This document shows, one piece after another, positions 50,754 through 58,905 of a stretch of 64,000 bases of DNA (position 1 is the stretch's first letter; every line of letters begins with the position of its first letter). Where the stretch lies: assembly GCF_024733555.1 (NCBI RefSeq), contig NZ_JANIOF010000007.1:62001-126000 (forward strand), given 5' to 3'. Made by a program: the position numbers and the translations under genes. The notes beneath the pieces are model-generated. The model did not search any database and was not told the origin of the DNA. It saw nothing but the letters and a program-made list of their open reading frames with translations. The DNA is from Paenibacillus sp. SC116. Its GTDB lineage: Bacteria; Bacillota; Bacilli; Paenibacillales; Paenibacillaceae.

Positions 50754-52478
50754 TCACAAATGTTCCGAGCGATTGTTAATAAGCGAAGCTTTATTTAGCA
50801 GCCTGTATATTTTCAATGCTAGTTGAATTTGCAGTAGTTCTTCCGCATTCTTCAGATCGGAATGCAGCAGTTCCTTAATCTTGTCGATGCGGTAGATGAA
50901 TGTATTGCGATGGATAAACATCGCCTTGGACGCTTCACTCACATTCTGATTGTGCATAAAGTAATGCTCCAACGTTGTCATAAAGCTTGTCCCATGAGCC
51001 TGATCATGCTCATACACATTCCCAAGCCGCTTCAAGAAGAAGTCCTCCATCTCCATATCCTTAATGTTCGAGTCCAAGAAGTGATAGACTGAATAGTCTT
51101 CAAAATGTGATACTTCCCTTTTATCATCAAACTTCTGGATCAGCCTGATTGCTTCATGTGCCTCCGAGAAACTTTTATGAAGCGCATGTATCGTTCTGTA
51201 CTGTCTGCCTATTCCAATAATAAAAGACGCCTGCTTCATCTTCCTAGTCAACGTCTCATGAATCGCGTTTGCGTACCTTTTCGCTTCACTTACCGTTATC
51301 GCAGGTCTTTGTTCATTTTGCCCAACCAAAATAATAACTCGGTTGTTTCGATAGAAGCATGTAATGTCACCGTCTGCCCTGCTCGAATATTCATAAACGG
51401 CATCGACACATCGTTTCGCCATATGATCCAATTCATATTTTCTAACAACCATATCTTCGTGTGTTTCCAACTCGCTCCGTTCAATCGTAATGACGATGCA
51501 GTAGTACATATAATCAGACCGTAATCCATGCAGATCACATAGCGTCTGGATCGTGTCTCTTGATGTTATTTTTCCTGTAAGCAAATCATCAAAGAAGTCC
51601 TGCCTAATCTTCAGCTTCACTTCCTCGATTTCCTTCGCCTTAATTCTTTCGAGCGCCATAATCGTTGACGCCTGTTCCAACACAATATAGTCAAACTCCG
51701 CCAACTCTTGTACCGTCTGCCAGACGACAATGTAGCCATACGTATAGTTCGCGACGGCCACAGGCAGGATGCGGCACTTAATTTCGAGTCCTCGTGTATA
51801 GTAAATCCGTTTAATCGATTTTTTAATTTTGCTAATGTCTTTCGGTACCGTATCTGTAAATTCCCTTGTAAACACAGGTCTGTTCTTACTCAGGTCAAGA
51901 TAACTTTCCAGCGGTACTTGATTATGTTCGAGATCGGTGTAATAGAGCAAATTCCAGTCTCTATCTAAAAAGATGATCGGATTTTGAATCATCTCAGATA
52001 GCTCTGATGAGATGCGATCGATCCCGCCACCTTCAAGCGCGATTCTAAACAGAACGTTATGCATATCCAACGTTTTCCGGTTCAACAAATCGTATCTGCC
52101 AGAAGCTTTTTCATTGATGATAGCGATAACTTTAGACAACGTATATTCAAATGGAAGCTCCAATAACGGCAGCCCATATTTGTTCGCCTGGTCAATCATA
52201 TTTTGCGGAATCTCATCAAAGTAGCGTTTCGTCTTAATGCATAAGCCAGAGCAATTAATTTCAGAAAGCTCCTTAATAAGATTGTTTTGAAGCTCTTCAT
52301 TGTCCTTAAAAATATAGCCTGTAGACAGCAGCAGTTCATTAGAAGTAAGCCAATCGAATGAATCTGGATTTTCAATAATATTTACAATGGATACGACATT
52401 GTGAATGCCTTGTTCCCCGGCAACTATTTTGATTCCATCAATCGATTTGATTTGGAGCAGATCTTTTATGGTCAGCAC
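50754..52478 (-). CDS. PucR-family transcriptional regulator
   Basis: A 574-residue regulator of the PucR/CdaR type. Residues 1-125 are the PucR N-terminal sensor (MLTIKDLLQIKSIDGIKIVAG, LLLSTGYIFKDN, LPLLELPFEYTLSKVI). A CdaR GGDEF-like region fills roughly 290-430. The C-terminal HTH_30 domain (about 505-565, HNQNVSEASKAMFIHRNTFIYRIDKIKELL) recognises DNA. B. subtilis PucR senses purine-degradation intermediates such as allantoin and activates ureide genes. Divergently placed, with 159 bases between it and the ankyrin-allHFG-permease-allK operon and a perfect palindrome between the two, so this protein very likely controls that operon. Confidence 0.9.
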   Translation of the reverse strand: MLTIKDLLQIKSIDGIKIVAGEQGIHNVVSIVNIIENPDSFDWLTSNELLLSTGYIFKDNEELQNNLIKELSEINCSGLCIKTKRYFDEIPQNMIDQANKYGLPLLELPFEYTLSKVIAIINEKASGRYDLLNRKTLDMHNVLFRIALEGGGIDRISSELSEMIQNPIIFLDRDWNLLYYTDLEHNQVPLESYLDLSKNRPVFTREFTDTVPKDISKIKKSIKRIYYTRGLEIKCRILPVAVANYTYGYIVVWQTVQELAEFDYIVLEQASTIMALERIKAKEIEEVKLKIRQDFFDDLLTGKITSRDTIQTLCDLHGLRSDYMYYCIVITIERSELETHEDMVVRKYELDHMAKRCVDAVYEYSSRADGDITCFYRNNRVIILVGQNEQRPAITVSEAKRYANAIHETLTRKMKQASFIIGIGRQYRTIHALHKSFSEAHEAIRLIQKFDDKREVSHFEDYSVYHFLDSNIKDMEMEDFFLKRLGNVYEHDQAHGTSFMTTLEHYFMHNQNVSEASKAMFIHRNTFIYRIDKIKELLHSDLKNAEELLQIQLALKIYRLLNKASLINNRSEHL

Positions 52479-52514
52479 TTTGTGTCACTCCTTCAACAGC
52501 AGCTTACACGAATT

Positions 52515-52533
52515 ATTGTGCACATTGCACAAT
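52515..52533. promoter_or_regulatory. Palindromic operator between PucR-type regulator and operon
   Basis: ATTGTGCACATTGCACAAT is a perfect inverted repeat of 8-base arms around CAT. It lies between the divergent genes. A -10-like TATACA/TACAAT follows at 52559-52566 with no good -35, as expected of an activated promoter, and places the palindrome at about -57 to -39. Binding by the PucR-type protein is inference. Confidence 0.6.
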
Positions 52534-52637
52534 CTAACTCTTCCCTTTTCAGACTCATTATACAATGACCCCTTCCAATATCCCATCTACAATAACGGTG
52601 TAAGAAAGATTTATCACCCTGAAGGAGGCGTACTATT

Positions 52638-53240
52638 TTGGACAACAACATGATTCTATCTTTTCTCGAAGCAGCTAGCAAAGGTGATGTAGCAGCATTA
52701 CAACAGCATCTAGATCAAGGTGTAGACATTAATGCTCGCAACAAACAAAAAAGGACCGCCATTTTAGTTGCTGCGATGAATGATCAGCTAGACGCAGTCC
52801 AGTTTCTCATTCAAGCAGGGGCAGACATTGATTTGCAAGATGAAACTTGTTTCAATCCTTTCCTATACGGCTGTATTAACGGCAAGCTGGAACTGATCAA
52901 AATAATGATTCAAGCAAACACCAACATCGAGCTATTGACGCGTTTTGGCGGCGTAGGTATAACTCCAGCAAGTGAAAAAGGTCATGTCGAAGTCGTTCGT
53001 GAGCTGCTCACGACAACAGATATCAATGTGAATCACACGAACATTTGCGGCTGGACTCCACTAATTGAAGCAATCATTCTCAATGACGGCGGCGAAAGAC
53101 AACAAGAGATTATTAAAATGCTTATCGAACACGGCGCAAACGTTCACATGGTAGATAAATATGGCGTACCGCCAATTGAACTTGCTAGACAAAAAGGCTT
53201 CAAGGAAATCGAGCAAATCTTATTGCAAGCTGGAGCCTAA
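52638..53240 (+). CDS. Ankyrin-repeat protein, first gene of the carbamoyltransferase operon
   Basis: A 200-residue soluble protein made almost wholly of about five ankyrin repeats. Recognisable units are AASKGDVAALQQHLDQGVDIN, KQKRTAILVAAMNDQLDAVQFLIQAG and GCINGKLELIKIMIQANTN, each cut here for length; then GITPASEKGHVEVVREL, GWTPLIEAI and YGVPPIELARQKGFKEIEQI. The TTG start has GAAGGAGG upstream at 8 bases. Ankyrin proteins bind other proteins. Its position as first gene of an operon for carbamoyl-compound catabolism, 22 bases before allH, suggests an assembly, adaptor or regulatory role, which I cannot prove. Such a partner is not part of the E. coli all cluster. Confidence 0.85.
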   Translation: MDNNMILSFLEAASKGDVAALQQHLDQGVDINARNKQKRTAILVAAMNDQLDAVQFLIQAGADIDLQDETCFNPFLYGCINGKLELIKIMIQANTNIELLTRFGGVGITPASEKGHVEVVRELLTTTDINVNHTNICGWTPLIEAIILNDGGERQQEIIKMLIEHGANVHMVDKYGVPPIELARQKGFKEIEQILLQAGA

Positions 53241-53262
53241 TTCACAATTGGATGTGATGAGA

Positions 53263-54174
53263 ATGACGACGGTGCGGCATGCCCTATCCGGTGATATCGA
53301 ATTTGTTCAAGTCATTGAAAGGTCGACGTTCAGCGGTTGGATTCATAGCATCTTTGATAAAACAGTCAATATTGAGCGTTTGGAAAATGGCGAACTATAC
53401 ACCGTTGCATGCCGCAGCATGGATAATGGGCCAAATACGCTTGTTACGGAAATCAGTCATTTTCATGAACTTGGACTTGGTGTTAACGATAATGTTTATG
53501 TAGAGAATGGACATTTGTGCATGGGAAATAAGTTGATTGTTCCGATTCATCAGGTTTACAAGTGGGAATGCCGATTACCTGACTTCCCTAAAGATGCAGA
53601 GCAATTGCAACGCAACCTTGAGATCATGCGAGAACACATTCACTTGTATGGCCACACTGGTGGCATGAAGCAAGGCGGTCAATCCCGATCCAATCATTCG
53701 TTCGAAAATGAAGTATCCAAAATGCTTCATGAACGATCTAGCTTGCTAAAGCATGCTTTACTCAACCACTTGCCATCTGCCACACAGCATGCGACTAGCC
53801 TTATCGGCCTTGGCCCTGGTTTGACACCGTCTGGCGATGATTTTCTAGTCGGGTTGTTCACCATTATGAGCTTGCCAAATAACCCTTACCGCCAAGATAT
53901 GCAATGGTGTGAAGAAACAGCAGACACGGCAAAAGGATTAACGAACGATATTAGCTACATGACCTTAAAAAAAGCAGCAGTTGGCAAAGTGAGAGCATCT
54001 ATCGTGAATTTGCTTCACGCTCTAGCCTCACCTAACCAAGACGAACTGATTAATGCTTTGAGTCGTGTATTGAACATAGGATCTTCTTCTGGAACAGACA
54101 TTGCTCTAGGACTTATATGCGGATTGGAAATCCATATTGAAAACGGAGGTAACGTATGTCTACAAAAGTTGTAA
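53263..54174 (+). CDS. allH: DUF2877 protein, oxamate carbamoyltransferase subunit AllH-like
   Basis: A 303-residue DUF2877 protein, the family of E. coli YlbF now called AllH, which with AllF and AllG forms oxamate carbamoyltransferase. The central signature LIGLGPGLTPSGDDFLVGLF is intact. Several starts are in frame from 53161 on. I prefer the ATG at 53263 (MTTVRHALSG): the bases GGATGTGAT just upstream match the anti-Shine-Dalgarno sequence almost fully, and earlier codons would overlap the ankyrin gene. Its end overlaps the start of the next gene by 19 bases, so translation is coupled. Confidence 0.85.
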   Translation: MTTVRHALSGDIEFVQVIERSTFSGWIHSIFDKTVNIERLENGELYTVACRSMDNGPNTLVTEISHFHELGLGVNDNVYVENGHLCMGNKLIVPIHQVYKWECRLPDFPKDAEQLQRNLEIMREHIHLYGHTGGMKQGGQSRSNHSFENEVSKMLHERSSLLKHALLNHLPSATQHATSLIGLGPGLTPSGDDFLVGLFTIMSLPNNPYRQDMQWCEETADTAKGLTNDISYMTLKKAAVGKVRASIVNLLHALASPNQDELINALSRVLNIGSSSGTDIALGLICGLEIHIENGGNVCLQKL

Positions 54175-55700
54175 TTAAGCAGAGCACTTATTTTGATTCC
54201 GTATCGCTAATGTCTTTGTCCACAAAAGCGAACCAAATCGAAGGTGTTGAGCAAGCAGTCATCGCCATGGGGACAGAAATGAATAAAGAAGTACTGCGCA
54301 ATGTCGGCTTGCTTACTCCTGAAATTGAAGCAGTAAAAAGCAGTGATTTGTTGATTGTCATCAAGGCTGCAACTGATGCCATTTGTGAAAGCGCATACGC
54401 AGCAGTTGAGGAATTGTTTACGAAGAAAGACAGTGCCAAGGGTGCCAGCGAAATCAAATATGCCACGATTGATTCGGCAGCGAAAAGCATTCCAGAAGCA
54501 AATCTTGCAGTGATTTCCGTCAACGGTGCTTATGCAGCAAGAGAAGCAAGAAAAGCGTTGGAGAACGACCTGCATGTCATGTTGTTCAGCGACAACGTAA
54601 GCATCGAAGACGAAATTGCTTTGAAGCAATATGCGCATGAAAAAGGCTTGCTCATGATGGGACCTGACTGCGGTACAGCCATTCTCGGCAATGTCGCTTT
54701 GTGCTTCGGCAACAGCGTTAGAAAAGGCGATATCGGAATCGTTGGCGCATCTGGTACGGGAAGCCAAGAAGTTAGCGTCCGCATACACGACTTTGGCGGC
54801 GGCATTACACAGCTAATTGGTACAGGTGGCAGAGACTTGAGCGAGCAGGTCGGTGGCATCATGATGCTTGACGGTATGAAGGCATTGGATGCAGATGATG
54901 CGACGAAGGTTATCGTGCTCATTTCCAAGCCTCCTCACCCAAGTGTAGAGAAGAAAGTGCTCGATCAAATAAAGCAGTGTAAAAAGCCAGTCGTTGTGTA
55001 CTTTATCGGTGGACAAGAAGAACCAGTTGTTGCAGCAGGCGGACACTTTGCTAAAACATCTAAGGAAGCAGCGCTCAAAGCGGTCGTTCTGGCTGGTTCA
55101 GACGAAAGCAAAATTAACAAGCGCGCACTCAATATTCCACTCGTTGAAGAAGTACGCGCTAAATTAACACCAGAGCAAAAGTACATTCGCGGATTGTTCT
55201 GCGGTGGCACGCTCTGTGATGAAGCGATGTATATCGCAATGGAGAAGTTCGAGGATGTATACAGCAACATTCAAAAGAACCCTGACTATAAGCTGAAGGA
55301 TCTAAATGTGAGCAAGGCTCATACATTCTTGGATCTAGGCGATGATGACTTTACGAACGGTAAGCCTCACCCGATGATCGATCCATCGAATCGTATTGCT
55401 CGCTTAATGCAAGAAGCGAAAGATCCATCTGTCGGTGTTATCGTGATGGACTTCATTCTTGGCTTCGGCTCGCATGAAGATCCAGTTGGCGTTATGCTTC
55501 CTGCCATTATAGAAGCGAAGCAGCTTGCAGAGAAAGAAGGAAGACATCTTGAAATTCTCGGCTATGTGCTTGGAACGGATCAAGACAACCCTAAGCTGGA
55601 GGATCAAGTCAATCGCTTGATGGAGGCTGGCGTAACGATCGCGAGCAGTAGTACAAATGCAGGTTTGCTAGCTAGAGAATTTGTCGTGAAAGGGGCATAA
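54156..55700 (+). CDS. allF: FdrA-family oxamate carbamoyltransferase subunit AllF-like
   Basis: A 514-residue FdrA-family protein (AllF). It resembles the succinyl-CoA-synthetase alpha-chain fold: IEAVKSSDLLIVIKAATDAI, then MMGPDCGTAILGNVALCFGNS, then GDIGIVGASGTGSQEVSVR and LIGTGGRDLSEQVGG. A second half holds LFCGGTLCDEAM and LDLGDDDFTNGKPHPMIDPS. Length matches E. coli FdrA (about 555). ACGGAGGTAACGT gives a strong start. With AllG and AllH it is thought to interconvert oxamate plus carbamoyl phosphate and oxalurate plus phosphate. Neighbouring genes keep the E. coli order H-F-G nearly intact. Confidence 0.9.
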   Translation: MSTKVVIKQSTYFDSVSLMSLSTKANQIEGVEQAVIAMGTEMNKEVLRNVGLLTPEIEAVKSSDLLIVIKAATDAICESAYAAVEELFTKKDSAKGASEIKYATIDSAAKSIPEANLAVISVNGAYAAREARKALENDLHVMLFSDNVSIEDEIALKQYAHEKGLLMMGPDCGTAILGNVALCFGNSVRKGDIGIVGASGTGSQEVSVRIHDFGGGITQLIGTGGRDLSEQVGGIMMLDGMKALDADDATKVIVLISKPPHPSVEKKVLDQIKQCKKPVVVYFIGGQEEPVVAAGGHFAKTSKEAALKAVVLAGSDESKINKRALNIPLVEEVRAKLTPEQKYIRGLFCGGTLCDEAMYIAMEKFEDVYSNIQKNPDYKLKDLNVSKAHTFLDLGDDDFTNGKPHPMIDPSNRIARLMQEAKDPSVGVIVMDFILGFGSHEDPVGVMLPAIIEAKQLAEKEGRHLEILGYVLGTDQDNPKLEDQVNRLMEAGVTIASSSTNAGLLAREFVVKGA

Positions 55701-55706
55701 CGAACG

Positions 55707-57131
55707 ATGAGCAAAATTAACGAACTTTTCAATAGCAAAATATCCGCTATTAACGTAGGAATCGAATTTTTCAAAGACGACATGTTGAAGCAGCATGCCA
55801 GTGCAGCTCATCTGGAGTGGAAACCACCCGGGGGCGGTAAACCTGAACTGATTAAAGCATTGGATAAGCTCGAAAATGTGGACATCTCAGCTAAGATCGA
55901 AGCAGCGAACAAAGTAGCTGTAGAGCGTATTCTTCAATCACAGCCGGTGCTTATTGGATTCGACCAAGCCATCAACGTTGTCCCTGGAATGACAAAAACA
56001 ACGATCTTACACGCTGGTCCTCCTATCACTTGGGATCGCATGTGCGGCGGGATGAAAGGTGCAGTTACGGGAGCGATCGTATTTGAAGGGCTCGCTAAGA
56101 ATGTGGAAGAAGCAGCTGAAGTTGCTGCATCTGGCCAGATTACCTTCTCCCCTTGTCATGAGCATAATTGTGTTGGTTCCATGGCGGGCGTTACATCTGC
56201 TTCGATGTTCATGCACGTCGTAGAAAATAAAACGTACGGTAATATCGCATACACGAACTTGAGTGAGCAAATGTCCAAAATTCTTCGCATGGGTGCGAAT
56301 GATGAAAGTGTTATCGCACGTCTGAATTGGATGCGCGATGTATTGGGCCCGATGCTGAGAGATGCAATGAAACTATCGAACGGTATTGATCTGCGCCTGA
56401 TGTTGGCTCAAGCACTTCATATGGGTGACGAGTGCCATAACCGTAACAATGCGGGAACAAGCCTCCTTATCCAAGCGCTTACGCCTTACATTTTGGAAAC
56501 CAACTACACAACGGAACAGAAACGCGAAGTGTTTGATTTTGTAGCGAGCAGTGATTATTTCTCTGGACCAACATGGATGGCGATGTGCAAATGTGCGCTC
56601 GATGCAGCACACGGGATTGAGAACAGTACGATCGTCACGACGATGGCTCGCAACGGCGTAGAATTCGGCATTCGCGTAAGCGGTATGGCAGGTAACACAT
56701 GGTTTACAGGCCCTGCGCAAAAAGTAGTTGGACCGATGTTTGCTGGCTACAAGCCAGAAGACTCCGGCCTTGATATCGGTGACAGTGCGATTACCGAAAC
56801 GTATGGTATCGGCGGTTTCGCGATGGCTGCTGCGCCAGCGATTGTTGCACTTGTCGGTGGAACGGTAGAAGAAGCATTGGGCTTCTCGACGAAAATGAAA
56901 GAAATTACAACAGCTGAAAATCCTAACGTTACGATTCCGCTCTTAAACTTCAGCGGCGTTCCTACTGGTATTGATATTCGAAGTGTCGTGCAAACAGGTA
57001 TTATGCCTGTTATTAATACCGCGATTGCCCATAAAGATGCAGGTATCGGCATGATCGGCGCGGGCATTACGTACCCGCCAGTGGATTGCTTTGAGAAAGC
57101 ATTGCTTACGCTAAGTGAAGAGATTAAATAA
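55707..57131 (+). CDS. allG: DUF1116 protein, oxamate carbamoyltransferase subunit AllG-like
   Basis: A 474-residue DUF1116 (YlbE/AllG) protein. Conserved pieces are SAAHLEWKPPGGGKPELI, LHAGPPITWDRMCGGMKGAV, SPCHEHNCVGSMAGVTSASM and GVEFGIRVSGMAGNTWFTGPAQ. The His/Cys-rich motif CHEHNC may bind metal or a substrate. It starts 6 bases after allF. It is the third subunit of the presumed transcarbamylase complex in the cytoplasm. The next gene lies 270 bases downstream after a structured leader, so its expression may be set separately. Confidence 0.9.
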   Translation: MSKINELFNSKISAINVGIEFFKDDMLKQHASAAHLEWKPPGGGKPELIKALDKLENVDISAKIEAANKVAVERILQSQPVLIGFDQAINVVPGMTKTTILHAGPPITWDRMCGGMKGAVTGAIVFEGLAKNVEEAAEVAASGQITFSPCHEHNCVGSMAGVTSASMFMHVVENKTYGNIAYTNLSEQMSKILRMGANDESVIARLNWMRDVLGPMLRDAMKLSNGIDLRLMLAQALHMGDECHNRNNAGTSLLIQALTPYILETNYTTEQKREVFDFVASSDYFSGPTWMAMCKCALDAAHGIENSTIVTTMARNGVEFGIRVSGMAGNTWFTGPAQKVVGPMFAGYKPEDSGLDIGDSAITETYGIGGFAMAAAPAIVALVGGTVEEALGFSTKMKEITTAENPNVTIPLLNFSGVPTGIDIRSVVQTGIMPVINTAIAHKDAGIGMIGAGITYPPVDCFEKALLTLSEEIK

Positions 57132-57146
57132 ATTGTCCAATTAAAA

Positions 57147-57320
57147 GCGAACTGCTCTCCATGTGAGAGGACAGAACTGATGGTTTCCCCTTTAGCGAAA
57201 GGGAGCAGAATCGTTTTGTAGAAACGAAGTGGTCGCCTTTGTAGTCAAATTGTATCCATCCTAATTCGATAAAAAACAATTTGACTACAACAGCGATCGA
57301 AAAAACGATCTGCTCTCCAA
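57147..57320 (+). promoter_or_regulatory. Structured intergenic RNA with alternative pairings (candidate switch)
   Basis: Between allG and the permease gene. CTCTC-CATGT-GAGAG makes a first hairpin, and CCCTTT-AGCG-AAAGGG a second. TTGTAGTCAAATTGT (57239-57253) pairs perfectly with ACAATTTGACTACAA (57276-57290). Around it, GGGAGCAG-A-ATCGTTTT (57201-57217) pairs with AAAACGAT-CTGCTCTCC (57302-57318). The sequence CTGCTCTCC also occurs at 57152-57160, so GGGAGCAG can pair with either copy. No classical T-tract terminator follows. A riboswitch-like or attenuator function is inferred from this mutual exclusion; no known class fits. Confidence 0.5.
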
Positions 57321-57402
57321 CGCAATTCGGGGAATAGAGTGTTTGATCTTACCTTCAACTTAAGCGCACGTTTTTCATCTTAGGAAAGAAAGGTGAATGA
57401 AC

Positions 57403-58887
57403 ATGGAACAGCAAGACAAACAGCAAAGCGAGTATGCGCAATTCAAAGCTTATGGCTATGCCGAAGATATATTGCCAAAGACAGCAGAGAAACGAGACTG
57501 GGGGACCTTCAACTACGTAACGGTCTGGATGGGCGCGGTGCACAATCTAATGTCCTACATGACCGTAGCGGGATTTTTCGTCCTTGGCCTATCGATTCCA
57601 CAAGTGCTATGGGCGATTATGCTTGCAGCCGTAATCGTATCCATCGGTTACGTGTTGAACGGATACGCGGGATCGAAATACGGGATCGGCTATTCGATGC
57701 TGCTTCGCAGCTCGTTCGGTGTAAAAGGTTCGATTATCCCAGCGATATGTCGCGGATTGATAGCCGGCGTTGTATTTTTCGGAACGAAAACGATCATCGG
57801 GGCACAGTCCTTTAACGTCATCTTCTCTAAAATGTTCCCTGGTTATATGGACATGCTCCCTGGCTTTAACTTTCTCGGCTTAGACTTCCCTACGATGGTA
57901 TCCTACATTGTTTTGTGGGTCATCACGGTTGGACTGTTCTTGGGTGGCATGAAAATGCTCAGCTTGTTCAGTAAGTGGTCTTCACCGATTATTTATGTGT
58001 TCATCGTGGGTGCAGCGATTTGGGCGATTAATGTTGCTGGCGGATTCGGTCCGATCTTCGACTATGTACCTGCTAATCCAACGAGCAGTCCGCTCGTCTT
58101 CATCGCTTGTGTCAGCGCCTTAGTATCCAATTGGGGCGGCCCGATCGTTAACATCTCGGATCTTACACAGCGTGCAAAAACAAATAAGGCACCCACGATC
58201 GGCTTGCCGCTTGGTATGATTGCATCTTATGTCTTATTTGGCATTACTTGCGTAGGATTGTTAGTAGGGACACAAATCGCGTTTGGCTTACAGAACTTTG
58301 ACATCGTAGCTGCAATCGATACGATGGGCAATCCATTTGCCGTTATCGTCTTGCTGCTTGCCCTGAACATCGGTTCCACAAGCTACGTTGTGTTCGGCAA
58401 CCTGCTTCCTTCTGGTCTGCAAATGACTGCGTTAATGCCTAAAGTATTTACGGTCAAATCGGCAGCTATTTTAACAGCTATTATCGGTACGCTCATCTTG
58501 CCTTGGAAATTAGTAAATGGTACTGCTGCGCTCTATATGTTCTACAGCTTTATCGGTTCTATGTATGGCCCAATTACGGGCATTATGCTGGCCAGTTTCT
58601 TTATTGAACGTAAGCGAATACTGAATCTATCCGCTATCTACGTCAAGCAAGGTGATAACGGTGAATACAAAAGCGGCTATAATGTCGTGGCTTGCACCGT
58701 GCTCGGTGTCAGCTTCTTGATTACGTTATCCGGCTCCATCTTTAAAGATATCGAAGTATTAGCTGCTATCAGCAAATCTGCTTTCCTTAGCGGCATGATT
58801 ATCGCAGGCGTTCTATATGCACTCACCTATAAGTTGAATAAACCAAGCACAGCAAGCTTGGACACTCCACATGCTAATGCATCATAA
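57403..58887 (+). CDS. NCS1-family permease (cytosine/allantoin-type)
   Basis: A 494-residue membrane transporter of the nucleobase-cation-symport-1 family with about twelve spans. Features include DWGTFNYVTVWMGAVHNLMSY near the start, GYAGSKYGIGYSMLLRSSFG, ICRGLIAGVVFFGTKTIIGA, and the GGPIVNISDLTQRAK stretch typical of PucI/Fur-type carriers. AAAGGTG fits the ATG at 57403 better than that at 57397. Placed between the transcarbamylase subunits and carbamate kinase, it should import the operon's substrate, possibly allantoin, oxalurate or a related ureide. Which one cannot be read from sequence. Confidence 0.9.
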   Translation: MEQQDKQQSEYAQFKAYGYAEDILPKTAEKRDWGTFNYVTVWMGAVHNLMSYMTVAGFFVLGLSIPQVLWAIMLAAVIVSIGYVLNGYAGSKYGIGYSMLLRSSFGVKGSIIPAICRGLIAGVVFFGTKTIIGAQSFNVIFSKMFPGYMDMLPGFNFLGLDFPTMVSYIVLWVITVGLFLGGMKMLSLFSKWSSPIIYVFIVGAAIWAINVAGGFGPIFDYVPANPTSSPLVFIACVSALVSNWGGPIVNISDLTQRAKTNKAPTIGLPLGMIASYVLFGITCVGLLVGTQIAFGLQNFDIVAAIDTMGNPFAVIVLLLALNIGSTSYVVFGNLLPSGLQMTALMPKVFTVKSAAILTAIIGTLILPWKLVNGTAALYMFYSFIGSMYGPITGIMLASFFIERKRILNLSAIYVKQGDNGEYKSGYNVVACTVLGVSFLITLSGSIFKDIEVLAAISKSAFLSGMIIAGVLYALTYKLNKPSTASLDTPHANAS

Positions 58888-58905
58888 CTATAGGAGGTTG
58901 TACCA

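Noticed and set aside
53161-53262. The longest possible start of allH at 53161
   Set aside because: It would overlap the ankyrin gene by 80 bases and has no ribosome site; the start at 53263 has a near-complete anti-Shine-Dalgarno match.
57239-57290. A miniature inverted-repeat transposable element
   Set aside because: The 15-bp inverted repeat is enclosed by a second, unrelated stem and I see no target-site duplication, so an RNA structure explains it better. It cannot be excluded without searching for other copies.
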